A stretch of DNA of 64,000 nt from Ipomoea triloba (GCF_003576645.1 NC_044917.1:4563358-4627357); one strand, 5' to 3'; counted from the stretch's first letter, positions 30,881 through 45,200 are shown. Translations and numbers: made by a program. The notes: generated by a model from the sequence alone, not told the origin.

Positions 30881-33800
30881 GGAAGCGGATCGGAGGAATA
30901 GCTAGGGTTTATATAGGAATGGAATTAAAGTTAAGCAAACAATTCAAGATTGTATTGAAATAATGGTTCCGATTTATAGATACAGCTACTCAGCTAGGTA
31001 CATAAGTATGATGAGGGAGATGAACTTGATTATGATGACTACCATTGTTGGAGTTATTGTGTGAAGCTCCTTCTGTAATCTGTATTCACCTGGCTGTTAA
31101 AGTGCTTAGCTTGTTATTTAGTGCAACAACTCAGACTTCAATTATGACTAAGAGTGTGGTCTGGCGTGTGATTACCGAAGATATTCATAATTGTCACTTA
31201 AAGGGAATTGTGTTTACTACGTGACATATATATCTATCTTACAAAATATTCTATGGATTTTGGCTCTCTTTTCGTCTTCTTTTTCTTTCTCTCACTGATT
31301 TTTTTTTAAATTTATTTTGTGTTTCGTTTTCTTTCCGGAGATATTTTAAACGTGAAGGTCTTGAATTGTTTCATGTCTGCTTTTTATATTATGATGCAAT
31401 TGTTTCGTGTTTGCTTTTTATATAATGATGATTCTAATAAGCTTATAAAAGGGAGAAAAGACAGGAAAAGAAGATGAATGTGAAGGATTGTAGTTTTTTT
31501 TCCCCAATTTTTGGTTAGATTAATATATATTTGAGTTACTTTATGACATCGTTGCTGCTTAAAGTTGGACGATGCATGTTATAAGAAGTCACGTACATTT
31601 CATTTGGTGAAGTCGTCATTGGTCAAATATAAAGGACCTTTCCATCTGTATAGTACGTACGTTACGGAATAGTTTATGGACTTTTCCGAATGGAAACCTA
31701 CTAGATGTTGGTAAGCTAGCTAGCTACTAAGCTGGTCTGATCTTAGTCAGATTAAATAAATGTGATTATGATTATCAATTTGCAGATTTTGAGTTTAGTT
31801 AAAATGTTTTGTAAGCTCATAATTCAAGGTATGTAGAGTATATGGGATCATAAACTAGCAACTTTTTTTTTTGTGTGCGCCTAGCAACTTTTCTTTAAGC
31901 CCTTTATAAAGCTAAGGTAGATTCATTTTATAAAATCACTTCTCAATTTTGTTTCCATATATATACTGGGATTATAAAGGAAATTTCATAAAGTTAGTTA
32001 GTCTATTTAGTGTCATCAAAATTAAAAAAGAGTAAAGATTTTATACCATGCATCTTTTTGTTCCCCCTACCATGCATTAATCTCGTTTTACTTAGTAATG
32101 ATTGTGGGTACTTTTTAGTTTTTTAAACTCATAATTGATCAAATTATCTAATTCACGTACATATAATTCTAGACAACAATATGGCCAATGTTGTGCCAAC
32201 CTATATATTACTTTTATTTTGTTTTAAAAATTTATTTTATTATTACTTTTTATTTAAAGTTGTAATCTAATAATGTATTGGTTTAGGCAATACTTAACCC
32301 ATGTATGCATGTGTAATATATGTACGGGAAGTAAGAGTGCTTGTAATGTGCTATTCTGCTGCATTCTTATATAAAATGTTGTTGTTTTAAGCGAAATAAT
32401 TATAAATCGTTCAAATCAGTCCAAATTAAAAAAAAAAAATTTAGAAAAAATCTCAAATCGTTCCTTGTCATTTTTTTTTTTTTTTTTCTCTTGGGTGCAG
32501 AAAACACAAAATCTCTTGTCAGAAACACTGATGTCACATAAATTGTGACAGAGTTAATCACATGACTTATGATTATCCTCCCTCTCTTGTTTTGCTTTAT
32601 TTTGCTTTTGCTTTTTCTTTTCAGTAGCGTTTTTGTGCATCTGTTCAAAGTTTTAAATAAATGGTATTATGATGATCAATTTTCGGATTTTGGGTTTAGT
32701 TTGTATTTTTTTTTTGAAGTTAAATCACTTAATTAAATGTAAGTTATTTTTAGTGTTATTGACTCTATTACAAGGTATGTAGTATATATTCCATATTTTA
32801 TCTATCTGTTGCAGTCTAAAGAGTCAATACTTCGGAAAAAACAAGACTAGTATTGAATATAAATTAATTAAAAATTAAACAACATAAAACATAATTTTAA
32901 CGAAATTAAATTGTACTAAATATTATTATTTACATCACAAATTATATTTTATATTCAACTAATTAAATTCAAACTAATAAATTTTTAAATTTTGAGAAAC
33001 CAAATTATTTTAGTGTAGAATAACATTTGGTGTAAAAATTTAGTGCAATGGATGGGTTGGGGATGAATAAAATTAATTTGACGTGAAAATACTCATTTTT
33101 TGGTGGAAACTTTTTTGGTGTTTTGAGTTGCATATGCGATTAGTTTGCACTGACATTGCACATTGAAATTTCAAGGACATTTTCATAAACTATTTTATTT
33201 TATTTTAGTTTTAGCATTTTTCAATTTAATATATTATTGTTGTTGTTGTTTTTTGTATTTGGTCCAGTCCATTTACCTAGACTAAAATAAAAACAATCAC
33301 ACACACACACACAAAAAAAATCACTTTCTTCTAATAATAAAAACTCACCAAAAACCTTGTTCTCCATTTGTTAAAAATCTTCACACTAAATTTTAGAGTG
33401 CAAAAATCACATAAAAATTACTATTGTGGATGCAATGGTCTAATAAGGCCACACACCCCATCAATTGTTATTATTATTACATTATACTTGAAATAATTGA
33501 CAAACAAATTTATGTGTTTTCTATAATTAGTTATTCATTTAATTTTTTTTATTATTTCACTGTTTAATAAATATGACTAACACGTAATTAATTTTCTTAT
33601 TCAAACATCTTATCTCAACATAAAATTTTCTTTTTTCTCTTGTAAACTATTTTAATTAAATAATGAAATTATATGGTAGTCACATTTATTAACTGATGAT
33701 GATGGAATAATAAATTTTAAAAAGTAGATTAATTGTGACATACAACTACTGCATTGATGGCATGCGGTTACAGGAGATACTCAAGTTTGTCACGTAAAGT

Positions 33801-34561
33801 AAATTGTATTTACTACGTGACATATATATCTTACAAAAAAAATATGGATTTTGGCTTTTTTCTTCTTCTTCTTTTTTATTTCTCTCTTTTTTAAAATTTA
33901 TTTTGTGTTTCGTTTTCTTTCGGGAGCTATTTTAAACGTGAAGGTCTTGACTTGTTTCATGTCTGCTTTTTATATTATGATTCAATTGTTTCGTGTTTGC
34001 ATTTTATATAATGATTCTAATAAGCTTATGAAAGGGAGAAAAGACAGAAAAAAAGAAGAGAAATATATGGCAGGAATGTAGTATTTTTCATTTTATTTTT
34101 TTTTCATTTTTGGTTAGATTAATATATGTTTGAGTTACGTCATGTCATCTTTGTTGTAAAAATTTAGTGTAATAGATATGTTGAAGATGAATAAAATTTA
34201 GTGCAATGGATATGTTGAAGATGAATAAAACTAATTTGATGTGAGAATATTCCTTTTTAACATGACATTTAATGAAATTTTACTTTGGTGTCTTGGGTAA
34301 CAATGCGATTAGTTTTCACTGGCATTGCACATTGAAATTTCAAGGACATTTTCATAATTAATGTTCAATTTATATGACAACTTTATAATAAATTAAATAT
34401 ATATTTTAAATAAATATATGGTATAGTTGAATCATATGGAGATCAACTACATTGTTAAAATGAAAATTGTTAATACATTTTCAAAACGTCTAATTCCTAT
34501 GATCTCCGATCATCATCCTCGAAGCTCAGATTCCCAAACAAATTAACCCTAATCATAGCTA
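30881..34561. other. Intergenic: duplicated F-box upstream blocks
   Basis: 30990-31700 is the upstream block of copy 3. 33740-34150 repeats much of it in the same direction, but with no F-box gene beside it. 32990-33190 and 34150-34370 are a further diverged direct repeat (AAAATTTAGTGCAATGGAT, CATTGCACATTGAAATTTCA). The rest is AT-rich DNA with homopolymer runs and a (CA)n tract near 33297. The LAZ1 promoter should lie in the last few hundred bases. No gene found. Confidence 0.6.
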
Positions 34562-37500
34562 ATGCCGAGAGTAATCTCAACAATATCGTCGTCATTATCC
34601 TCCTCCGAGCATTTCACTTTCCTCAGCGGCAGCCATTCTCCGCCTACATGGGCAACTCTGGTTGCAGGGTTCTTCTTACTTGTCGCTCTCACCCTCTCTT
34701 CTCTCCTCCTTTTCGATCACCTCTCTACTTACAAAAAGCCAGAGGTTCAGTATTTAATTCAAAATTTTATATTTTTAAGATAGATATATATTTTTAATCT
34801 TGTTATGACTTTGTTGTTCTTCTCGTTTATTCTTGGCTGTGTATGGTTTATTCTGCCAGGAGCAGAAGTTTTTGATTGGAGTGGTACTGATGGTTCCGTT
34901 CTATGCTGTTGAATCAGTGAGTCTTGTTAACCTCAGTTCTGTGTAAATTTCATATATCGGGCTAGTGACTTGTAGCTTCAGTTTATGAGTTTGCAGTCTA
35001 GTTTTTATAATTTTATTGAAAAAAAAAACTGAAATCTTTTTGGCTCAATGTCTTGCTTTAAAATTATTCGACTTGCTTATTCTTGCCAGCATTATATACA
35101 ATGTGTCCCCTTTTAGGTTTTTGATATGCTTGTAGGTGCATATATTTAAATACATTTATAGTATTTTGCCAATAACAAGTACTCCTGGAGTATGGTGCTG
35201 TGTATTTCACAACACAGATATTTACAATTAACATAACAAGTTGCTATAGTTCACAAGTTTACAGATGTTCAATTAATACACTGTATGAATTTGGATATGA
35301 TACTCAAAAACAGATAGAGAAACAGAAACAACCACCTCATTATTACTCTTGAATGTAATACAGAGTTGATTCTATCTCATCATAGACTTTCTCCCTAAAT
35401 CCAAACTTTTGTTGTTAAAATTTAGAAAAGAAAATGCATCCTTGCCCATCACAGAAAAACTGTTGCTTCTTTCTCTTCTAATTTTTTTTTTCCTAAATAT
35501 TTATATTCCTAAAATTCTCTGGGATTGAATGTAGCAGTCTATTCCTTGAACAAATATGCAAAATTATATGACTTGCTACATTTTGTTTTTATTATTATAC
35601 ATTGAGTACTCCTTCTCTACACAGTTGGATTGTTGATTTGTGGTGTCAATCTGGTTGGAGATTCTGCTAGAAGCATCTGGTTTGTCATTTTAGGCTTTAA
35701 AACTTACTTTGACAAATTTCTTGAATTTTCATCTCATGAGTATACTTCTGTGGTTTTCTTGTTCAGTTTGTGTCCTTGATGAATCCAGCAATCAGTGTTT
35801 ACATCGAGATATTACGTGATGGTTATGAGTCCTTTGCTATGTACTGCTTTGGAAGATATCTTATTGCCTGTTTAGGTACATACAATACATTTGGTTCTTA
35901 ATTCTTAATTTGATTTTACATTTTACCATTCACTCAATTTGAGGTTTAGCAGAGTAGGCTATAGGTAACACATGCATGTTTCAATGTGGACTATTGATGG
36001 ATGACATGTACATAGTAAAATTTTACAAATGCTCCTACACTTGGAAGTTGGAAACTACACAACAAAAGCTTCCATGGTCTACCAGGCCTCTCTACCTTCC
36101 CTGGCTACTTATGTTCACAATTTCCTGAAATAATATCTTTATTAGTTCTTGATACTATATATCTATTTCCTTTGTAGGTGGGGAAGATAGAACTATAATA
36201 TTCATGCAGAGGGAACGGCGTGAAGGTTCAAAGGCACCCCTACTAGATCATGGCCATGAGAAGGGAATTATAAAGCATCCATTTCCAATGAATTATCTTT
36301 TCAAGCCCTGGAAACTGGGTAATTGGGTTTACCGAGTTTTCAAGTTTGGGATTGTCCAATATGTAAGTATGCTAATTGACTGGTATACTGCCACCATAAA
36401 CTATCAATCATCTCTTACTTTAGTAAATTATGACAATGCACACAAATTTTGGTGGCAGATGATAGTTAAAACGTTTACTGCTATATTAGCAGTAATTCTT
36501 GAAGCCTTTGATGCCTATTGTGAAGGAGACTTCAGGTGGAATTGTGGGTAAGAAAAGCTACTTGCTATGTACATATAGTGCTTAAGGTTCCCAAAATTGC
36601 AGCCTATAGTTCTATAATAAGGTAGATTTTTTAACGGACTATTCTCTCAGTAGTTTTTATCCCATAAAGTAGCACAATATTTTCTGTTACAAATTTTCTA
36701 TATCTGAGTTTTTAGGCTTTTCATATCTTCTATAATGTGATATTTCTGTTAACCACCATATTTTTGGAAATATTTTTCAAATTCAAAATCATGTTATTTT
36801 TTTAGCTTTTAGCTCATATTTTGCTAGAAGAAAGGCCGAATATAAGCTCTTATTTCACCTGTCTTTTCGCTTTTCAGGTACCCTTATATGGCTGTGGTTA
36901 TCAATTTTAGCCAATCATGGGCATTGTATTGCTTAGTTCAGTTTTACACTATTACAAAGGAGGAATTATCTCATATCAAGCCACTATACAAGTTCGTGAC
37001 ATTCAAGTCAATTGTATTTTTGACCTGGTGGCAAGGTGTGGCCATTGCACTTATCTACAGCCTTCACTTGTTTAAAGGCCCATTTGCTCAAGCTTTGCAG
37101 TTTAAATCAAGTATTCAAGACTTCATTATTTGTATTGAGGTAATTGTTTTTTAGTTGGTTAAATTTTTTGTCATTGCTTTGTACTACTATATCTTGCCAT
37201 TTTGAAGTTATTGTTTATAAGCTTTCACATACGTAAGAAAATTCCTTTGCATGCCTTAGTTTTCTTGGGTAAATGCTCATTCTTTGAGCACATTTGTTAA
37301 ATCCCTGATAGAAACAATTTTAGGGCATAGGAGGACCTGCATATCGTCAATGATTACATCTATCTAATGTTTTATGTACAGTTTCTTGGTATGATTGTAT
37401 CTCTATTCTAATGTACTCTTTCTCTCTGAAAAAGGTTGTATAGTTTCATTTCCCGAAGGTTAACACAATCTTATTTAGACCATTGTTTTAAAACATATTT

Positions 37501-38655
37501 TTTAAAAAAATTTTGAGTTGTAATTTTTGGAATAGTTGGTACTTAATATTTAGTTTCTTAATACATAAGTTAAACTTAAAAGCATAAAAATTTAAGACAA
37601 AATTCAGTCAAATTTACCTCCAAAACAGTATACTTGACAATCAAATTGGTCAGAGGGAGTATTTTTTATTTTTTTTTAAATTTATATATAACCTTTTGGA
37701 AGGGCCAAGGCCTGTGATTTTATTTAGTATTTAAGTTTAACATGCCTGTATATTCGTCCAGCGCAGATGGGCATTGCTTCTATGGTTCACCTTTATGTTT
37801 TCCCTGCAAAACCCTACAAACTGATTGCTGAGTGCTTTGCTGGAGCTGTTTCAGTTCTTGGAGATTATGTATCTGCTGAATGTCCTATAGATCCTGATGA
37901 GGTTAGAGACAGCGAGCGTCCCACTAAATTGCGCCTTCCTCCACCCGATATTGATGATAGGAGTGGAATGAATATCAAAGAGAGTGTCCGGGATGTTGTT
38001 ATTGGTGGTGGTGAATATGTAAGTGTTTCTTATTCTTTCTAATTCCACAACTCCACATCATAAGGAGTAGGTAATGAACTCTGATAACTTCTTTCACCAT
38101 TGCTTAAAGTAATACTACGTATCTTTTTTATTAAGCCCTAGTTTTCCGTCAATTGGATACTTATTTATTTATTTATTAAAAAAACTTCTTTTTCAATAAG
38201 CTCTAGCGGGACTTAAGAAGCACTTTATAGTTTCTGATAATACTCTTTCTCTGCCCTGTGCATCGAGTATAACTAATATATTAACGCTAGTTCTCTGCAT
38301 CCAGATAGTGAATGACGTAAAATTCACAGTAACCCATGCAGTGGTGCCTGTAGAGAAGGGAATCACCAAGTTCAATCAGAAATTACATAAGATCTCTCAG
38401 AACATTAAGAAGCACAATGAAGACAGGAGAACGAAGGATGATAGTTGTATAGCAGCAGCATCTCCTACGCGGAGAGTCATACGAGGGATAGACGACCCCC
38501 TTTTGAATGTAAGTGAGTGCGACACCGGGACTTTCACGAAGAAGAGACAGCAGTGGAAAGCTGGATACACGAGCGAAAGTGGCGGAGAAAACGACAGTGA
38601 AAAGAGATTTGGCGGTTTCCTAGTCCGGGGCAATAGGTGGGTGACTAAGGACTGA
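34562..38655 (+). CDS. LAZ1 homolog (DUF300 / TMEM184-type membrane protein)
   Basis: Seven-pass membrane protein of the LAZ1/DUF300 family. Arabidopsis LAZ1 and its homologs are linked to tonoplast and brassinosteroid signalling and to cell death. Exons: 34562-34744, 34860-34916, 35767-35875, 36178-36362, 36459-36547, 36878-37139, 37767-38018, 38305-38655; 495 residues, normal for the family. Recognisable blocks: VVLMVPFYAVES, YLIACLGGEDRTI, IIKHPFPMNY, YPYMAVVINFSQSWALYCLV, FKSIVFLTWWQG, DFIICIEMGIASMVHLYVFP and SVRDVVIGGGEYIVNDVKFT. The basic Ser-rich C-terminal tail (about residues 400-495) is cytosolic by inference. Closest by impression to LAZ1 homologs 1/2, not LAZ1 itself. Confidence 0.92.
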
Positions 38656-41600
38656 CAAAGCTGACTGGAAAGAGGCGACAGTAGCCGAGGTTTCAGCATC
38701 TAGTTGGATCAGATGGCATATGTTCCTCTGATAAGAACCCGTCAGCCTGATGTTGCACTTTCCACTGGCATTACCTCACTTCTGGGACGTACGTTGAAGT
38801 TTTTACTCCGAGGCTGTGGCATCTGGGGCGGTATTGCTTAGTATATGACTGACGAAAATACATGGTTCTTCTAGATTGATTATTCGTCTGTTATCTGACC
38901 AGTTTTTTTATCCCATCATTCATTGCACTTCATTCTTTTAATAATGCCATATCTCTTCCTTCACCAATTCTGCTTCAAAGTTCTGATTATAGGTGACAAA
39001 TGTGCAGTTTTGTACAGATGAATTGAAATTTACTGCTTTATTCTGCTGTAACTTCATACTTACTGTTCTTTGACCAATGAAGTGATGATTCAGTTTGGAT
39101 GATATTTCTGTTGGAGCTGCTAATAATTTTTTCTGGGTCCATAGATAATTTTCTGGGTCAGTGACAGTATCTGATTCTCTTCTGTTTTCTTGATTTTTTT
39201 TATTTTTTTTTATTTATTTATTTTTACTGAAGAGTACAGGGGCTGTTCCTGAATAGTGTGAGCCTGTGAGGACAGCTCCTTATATTTTGTTTCGTACATT
39301 TTTTTTAAACCTTTTTTTATCCAACATTTTGATAAAACTAATAGACAAAAAGTATGCTACTGTGAAAAAGAATACAAACAAAACAAACAATTCTGTATAA
39401 CTCATACTTGTACCTTCATCCTACATAGAGTATGGCGTATCAAGTAAATTATCTTCCATATACTATAATACATAACCGTACCGTACTATACCATATCAAT
39501 ATCTAATTAAAATAAGAAAAAAAAAATCATTATAATAAAATAACGATTTTAGACATCCCTCGTTACAGGTTTTTGTACTATTAACTTTTTAGATGTCAAT
39601 TTATTAAATGTTGCCACCTAACACAAGATTAGCACTGAATTGAGTGTATTAGAAAGTAGGTTTGGAAACCCACAACACACAATGTGTTGCTATCACATAT
39701 GATAGAACATAGTTTTGGATAAGTCTAAGAATATTGGAATCATAGCTAATGACTTATTATGGAAAGAAAATTTGTTTTAGTACATATGTTTTTGAGTATA
39801 TCGATTTTAAAATTCAAATTAAATGAAATAACATGGTCATTAATTATTATTATTAGTGTGATTTGTACAGACAAACAAAGTCACATAAATTAATCAAATC
39901 ATGTCAGTTTAAATAATACAGAAGTAGCATTAATTATAGCGTAACTTTATTGGGGTGTCGTAGGAATAGAAAAATAAATAAAAGGAAAAAAAAAAAGATT
40001 AGCAGGGTTAAGGAGTGTTAGACATAGGAACGAGCCAATCTTAGTGAATAAATGTGGGTCCGATGATGTCGTATTGTTGTAAAATTCATCACACTTCTCC
40101 TTTATTGGCCATCCATCAGCCATTGATGAGTGATGTGGTAGATAGCTTAGCTCCAAAACTGATAAGGTACAATATATACTTAGAATTAATGAAAGAAACC
40201 TCGTATGATTTATACGGTTGTGGTGAGGCCGGTGAGAGGTGAAGTGTACCGACAAATAATTGGGGTGAACGTACAAGCACAAAATTATAAAACCGTGGCG
40301 TCCAAAACGGACGATCCGACCGACTGGATTGACATCGTAAGAGTGCACATTCCGGAGTGAATCCAACAGGAACATCCATCGCCATGAGCCACGAGCCGTT
40401 TCTTCCTAGGGTCCACGACCACCTAATCATGCTCTTACGCTTGCTTGCCGACTTACCTCGTCGCCCTGCCCTGCTTCCAATGGTTTCTGTCATTCATCGT
40501 ATCCTCGGATTTGCAGGAAATTTGCTTCTGTAGCAGGGTCAATATTAACAGTTGCGCCTTTAATTTGGCCCGCCCCACAGCGTCACGTATACACGTCCAT
40601 TTGCATGCGAAACTCATTCGTATACTCGACTCTGCGCACAGACTTTGTCGAACGTTTGTCTGCACTCCACGTATTCGATGATATGCGCCAGAAACCACAA
40701 TTTCAGACTATATTTTGCCCAATATCTCAATGTTTTCAATTCCCTACTAGTGAAATCGTCTTAAACTCTTAACTGAAAAAAAGATGAGAAGGAGATAAAT
40801 CAATCTAGGTTACTTTAGTTTACAGACCCAAATCAAAAAAATTAATAAACAATTCCCACATGAGATCTTATACTTATGGAGCTAATTATTCATCCAACTT
40901 AGTTGGGTTGTCCGAGCTATTTATATTACCACTTAATATGGAGTTGCATTAAAGATTGAACAAACTAATTATTTGCTAACATGGATAGGTGTTGGTCATT
41001 GCTATTAATAGCAATTCAATTACTTTTCAGGTAAAACATATCAAGAAAAATATTGCTCAACTCTAAATATTAATAACACATGAATTTCTTTATATATAAA
41101 CATACTAAGTAACACAACTAAAAAGTTATACATTACAAAAAATGAACGTACCAAGCAATACCTACAAAATTTACAATAAAAAGAGGCCAAACCCAAAGTG
41201 AAGGCTTGGAAAACTCATGTATCCCAATCTCTAATATGGCGTGATCAAACAAAATAAGCTCAAAATTTTAGTTTTCGAAAAAAGAAAAGCAAATTAAACT
41301 CAACATTAATTGTTAAATTTAAGATAAAAATAAAATATTAGAAAGAGAGAGAGAGAGAGTTAATTTTATTTTGTAATCCTTCAACTACTGTATTTTTCAC
41401 TTTCGACCCTATGCTTAAAATAAACCAAAATTTATCCCCAACAAAAAAAAAAAGTATAATTTTTAGTTCTAAAATATGCCAATTTTATCCTTTTAGACCT
41501 TCATTAGGAATAAATTGCCAGGCTTTCAACAGTTAAGGAGAAATTGTCCTAAAAATTAGTTTAATTTGATGAATTGTTAAGGAATGTAATTATGATTAAG

Positions 41601-42262
41601 CTACATATGTAATATGTTGTGGAAGTTTATAAGTAGTGGGAAAGGCAGATGGAGATGAAGAATTCAATTCTTCCACCATCAAAGGACCAAGTGGCACATT
41701 TCTACTTAATCCCATTGCCAATTCATGCGTGTTTTGTCGCAGGAAGGCACTGCCGGCTAAGCTAAACAAACAGAAACCCCAAACAACACTCCATTTCATC
41801 CCATCCGATCCATTCTTGATTTCTCCGAGTCCTAAGCTAAAATTAAAATCCTCGTCTTTAAGCTTTATTTTTTATTTTTTGTTTTTAGCTTTTTTGCCTC
41901 ATCGTTAAGTAGATGGCTTCTGTGTCTCAACGTCCGTGTCCTAAACTACTACTCTTCACATCCAAAATCAGTCAAAAAATCCTTAACAACAAACTCTGGT
42001 TTCCCCAAATTACCCTCCTCCCCTCCTGCATGGACAAGGTGAATTGGGTTAATTGACTAAATTGACCCCCACACTGCCGGCTTCCCATCTATTCTGCCGC
42101 CATTATTCAGGTGTTTGTTTTTCCTCTCCCCCCATCTTTCGCTAACAATAATCCCAACAATTCCGGCTCTCCAAGACCCCATCCCAAATTTCTGATTTTG
42201 AATTTCTGGGTTTTTCTTAATTACACAGTGAAGAAGAAGAAGAAGGCGGAGGAGAAGAAAAC
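38656..42262. other. Intergenic: LAZ1 3' side, unassigned GC-richer patch, AUG8-like promoter side
   Basis: 38656-39300 is probably 3' UTR and downstream DNA of the LAZ1 homolog. 39300-40000 is AT-rich. 40050-40690 is less AT-rich and carries overlapping frames in both directions (for example minus 40116-40493, 125 codons) with no recognised domain. 40750-41600 is AT-rich with a GA tract near 41345. 41630-42262 is the promoter and 5' UTR side of the next gene, ending in a GAA-rich leader. Confidence 0.5.
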
Positions 42263-44645
42263 ATGGAGTTTGATCAATCTTTGAAGCCGAGGAAGCCGAA
42301 ATTCAGGGAAGTTAGTTCGAGATTCCTGTCGCCGACCTCGAACTCGTCGTCGGCTAATCAGATTAATGCAATGTCGTCTCCGAATCACGTCCTGTCGCCG
42401 GTGAAACAGAAGCCCCGATCGTCCACTGATTCTCGGAAGCATAAGGGGCTGGAGAAATCGGGTTTCATGGCCAAGCTTTGGCCCTCGTCCGCCCCGTCGA
42501 GCTCCAAAGTGGACACTCTGGGCAATCACCTCGGACACGAGAGGCTAAAAGAGCTTGAAGAGGACAAAAATGGAGACAGAGCGGATAATAATCCCATGTT
42601 TCTCAACCGCCAAAACAGTTGCTTGGAGTTTAGCAGATTTGAGCGGGAGAAAGATAAAGGAGCTAAGGAAAATCACCGGCCTAGTGGTGGGTCCATGTCC
42701 ATGCGTTACACCGGAAAATTCATGCTTCCCGGTAGATCTTCCACTTCTTCATCCTCGTCTTCCTCGTCCTCCTCAAAATCCTCGAATTTACTTGAGGATT
42801 ACTCTGATCGTGACCGCATTCTTCCGGGGAGATTTTCTGTCGATGAAAATACCCTCCAGGGGAAAAAAAGATCAGATTTTTTATCCGATTTACAGGCCTA
42901 TTCCGAGTCAGAAAGCACTGAATTTTTTTCCAGCAACAATTTCGGCTCCCCTGTGGTCGGGAAAAACAATATTCCATCCTACATGGCGCCCACGCTCAGT
43001 TCAAGAAAAGCTGGAATCGAAGTTCCATCAAAGTACATGCAAGATTTGCCGTCGAAATCCCGGAGATGGAGTTCAGATTCCGGCGCCCAGAACGCCGCCG
43101 TTTCAGCAGAGTACTCCCCCAAAAAGGCCTCGCTAAAGACTGCCATAAAAAGGACTAATTCACTAGGCACCACGAGTTCTAAATGCTCTGCATCTCCGGG
43201 GAGATCAAACTCCCCGCCGGTTTTGGCAGAGAATAAAGGGAAACTCGCCGGAATTTCAACTTCTAAGCCGCCGACCAGCCCTTCCAGAGTGAAAGGAGTC
43301 GGGAGTTTTTTGAGTATGGGGCTTGAATTGCTTAAGGTCAAGAAATCTTCATCTTCTTCTTCTGCTTCGTCCCCTTTAGGCCCCGGAACGTCGGAGAGTG
43401 TTCATCACATGAGGCTGTTCCATAACAGATTAATGCAGTGGAGATATGCTAATGCAAGATCTGATGTTGTTAATGACAACATTATCAGACAGGCTAAGGT
43501 TTGTATTATTCTTAACTTCATGTCTTAATTATGAAGCACTGTAACGGAGTCAGCAATACTCAAAAAAAATTATGTTGTCTAAATCTTTCATTCGGTTCTG
43601 TTGCTTCAGAAGATTTTGTTGATAGTTTCTGATGAAAAAAGTTTGGGATTTTGCAGAACAATTCAATATATGCATGGGATGGTCTTGTTAAGCTGCACCA
43701 TTCTGTTATGCAGAAGAAGCTGCAGTTGCAGAAGGAGAAGATGGAGATGAAACTCACTTATATACTTCATTCTCAAGTCAGTAATTAGCACTACTGTGAT
43801 AATAATGCATATTATATTGTACTGATCTTTATAAAATTTTCTGAGCCTTTTGTGGTTAATGATTATTCAGATCAAACTTCTTGAAGCTTGGGGTGACATG
43901 GACAGGCAGCACTTATCTGCAATCTCCATGACCAAAGATTCCTTAAACTCTGTTGTTTGTAGTGTACCCCTCGTTCAAGGGGCAAAGGTACTTCTGAATG
44001 AGACTCAACTGGATTACTCTCGTCTTGATAAAAAGTTTTTTTTTTTTTTTTTTTTTTTAATATTGGCTTTAAGTGATTAATTCGATTAATTCGTTGCAGG
44101 TGGAACCACAATCAACCTCCATAGCTCTTCGTCACGCTTCAGAGGTTGCTGCATCCATCAAGTTGATGCTGTCTGCCTTCTCGCCCGGGGTAAACCATAT
44201 ATATACCTCTGCAACTGCATCCATACACTTGTTTTGCAATTGCTTTTGATCTGAAAAAAGCATGTTTTTTTTTTTTTTTTTTTGGTTTNTTTTTTTTTTT
44301 TTTTTTTTGGTTTGTCCTAGGCTGAGAAGACATCTGAAGTACTGAAAGAAATAGCAGAGGTTGTAACACAAGAGAAGTTGCTGCTGGAAGAGTGCTTGGA
44401 GCTTTTCAAGACCATTTCTGCACTAGAGGTCAGATTTCTGGAACCAAAGATTTGCATCAAAGAATATATGATTGGATTGTGTTCTTATTCTTTCTTGGTT
44501 TTATGTTTGACAGATTCAAGAGAGGAGTTTGAAGTGTAACATAGTACAGTTAAGATTGGTAGAAGATGAATACCAATTCCAACACCAGGAACTCAGCTGG
44601 AAGACCTATCTGCAGCATAGTAATAATCATTATTATTATTATTAG
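42263..44645 (+). CDS. QWRF-motif protein, AUGMIN subunit 8-like
   Basis: Microtubule-binding protein of the plant QWRF (DUF566) family, which includes AUG8 and EDE1. AUG8 targets the augmin complex to microtubules to start gamma-tubulin-dependent branching. Exons: 42263-43498, 43657-43776, 43871-43987, 44100-44189, 44321-44428, 44514-44645; 600 residues. The basic, Ser/Pro-rich N-terminal 380 residues are disordered, with poly-Ser tracts. The signature motif reads MQWRYANAR (QWRY instead of QWRF) near residue 395. The conserved helical C-terminus follows (IYAWDGLVKLHHSVMQKKLQ, IKLLEAWGDMDRQHLSAISM, EKLLLEECLELFKTISALE). An ambiguous base (44289) sits in an intronic T-run. Confidence 0.9.
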
Positions 44646-45197
44646 ATGGGAAAAAAAAAAAAAAAAAAAAAAGAATCAGAAGATGCATTTAGGCTTCTCA
44701 CTTGGTTTTTAGAGAGATAGTTTGCTGACTGAGACTTTTAACAAAAATAAATAAATATAAAAAATTGCTCATATTTGTCTTGTTTACACTTTCCTCCATT
44801 GTAAGTCTAATCACCTCCACATAAACATGCTTTGTTTGCTCAATTGTCCAATCTTAAACAAACAAATAGGGAGAGCAATTCTTATATCCAATCAATGGAG
44901 TCTTATAATAACACAACTTGCTTTGTCCCAAAATATGGAATTTTACATATAAAAAAAAATTTATAAACCACAACTTTTATTTCTCTATACATATTCGAAT
45001 TTAACTTGTGTCCATATATGAGTCTCGCCATTGTATAATAACACAATGTATTAAGCTAATTTTGCATCAAATAAATTATATATTTTTTCAAATCGATTTT
45101 GAAGTAAATTTGAATCTACAAGATTTTAAATAGTACAATAAATAAGCTTATTTTTTTAATAAGTTTAAAAAGTTGCTTATTATTCATCAGTCCTCAC
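44646..45197. other. Intergenic after the AUG8-like gene
   Basis: Begins with an A-run and the probable 3' UTR of the AUG8-like gene, then AT-rich DNA up to the MITE at 45201. No gene seen. Confidence 0.5.
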
Positions 45198-45200
45198 TAA

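Noticed and set aside
37500..37665. Stowaway-like MITE remnant in a LAZ1-homolog intron
   Set aside because: Only one end (CAGAGGGAGTA) is suggestive; no matching inverted end or TA duplication could be fixed.
40116..40493. 125-codon minus frame in a GC-richer patch, with overlapping plus frames
   Set aside because: No domain, no splice context, no start context of note; composition is uneven and several frames overlap.
41596..41908. Short frames on both strands before the AUG8-like gene
   Set aside because: Most likely promoter or leader DNA; no domain, and the two frames overlap each other.
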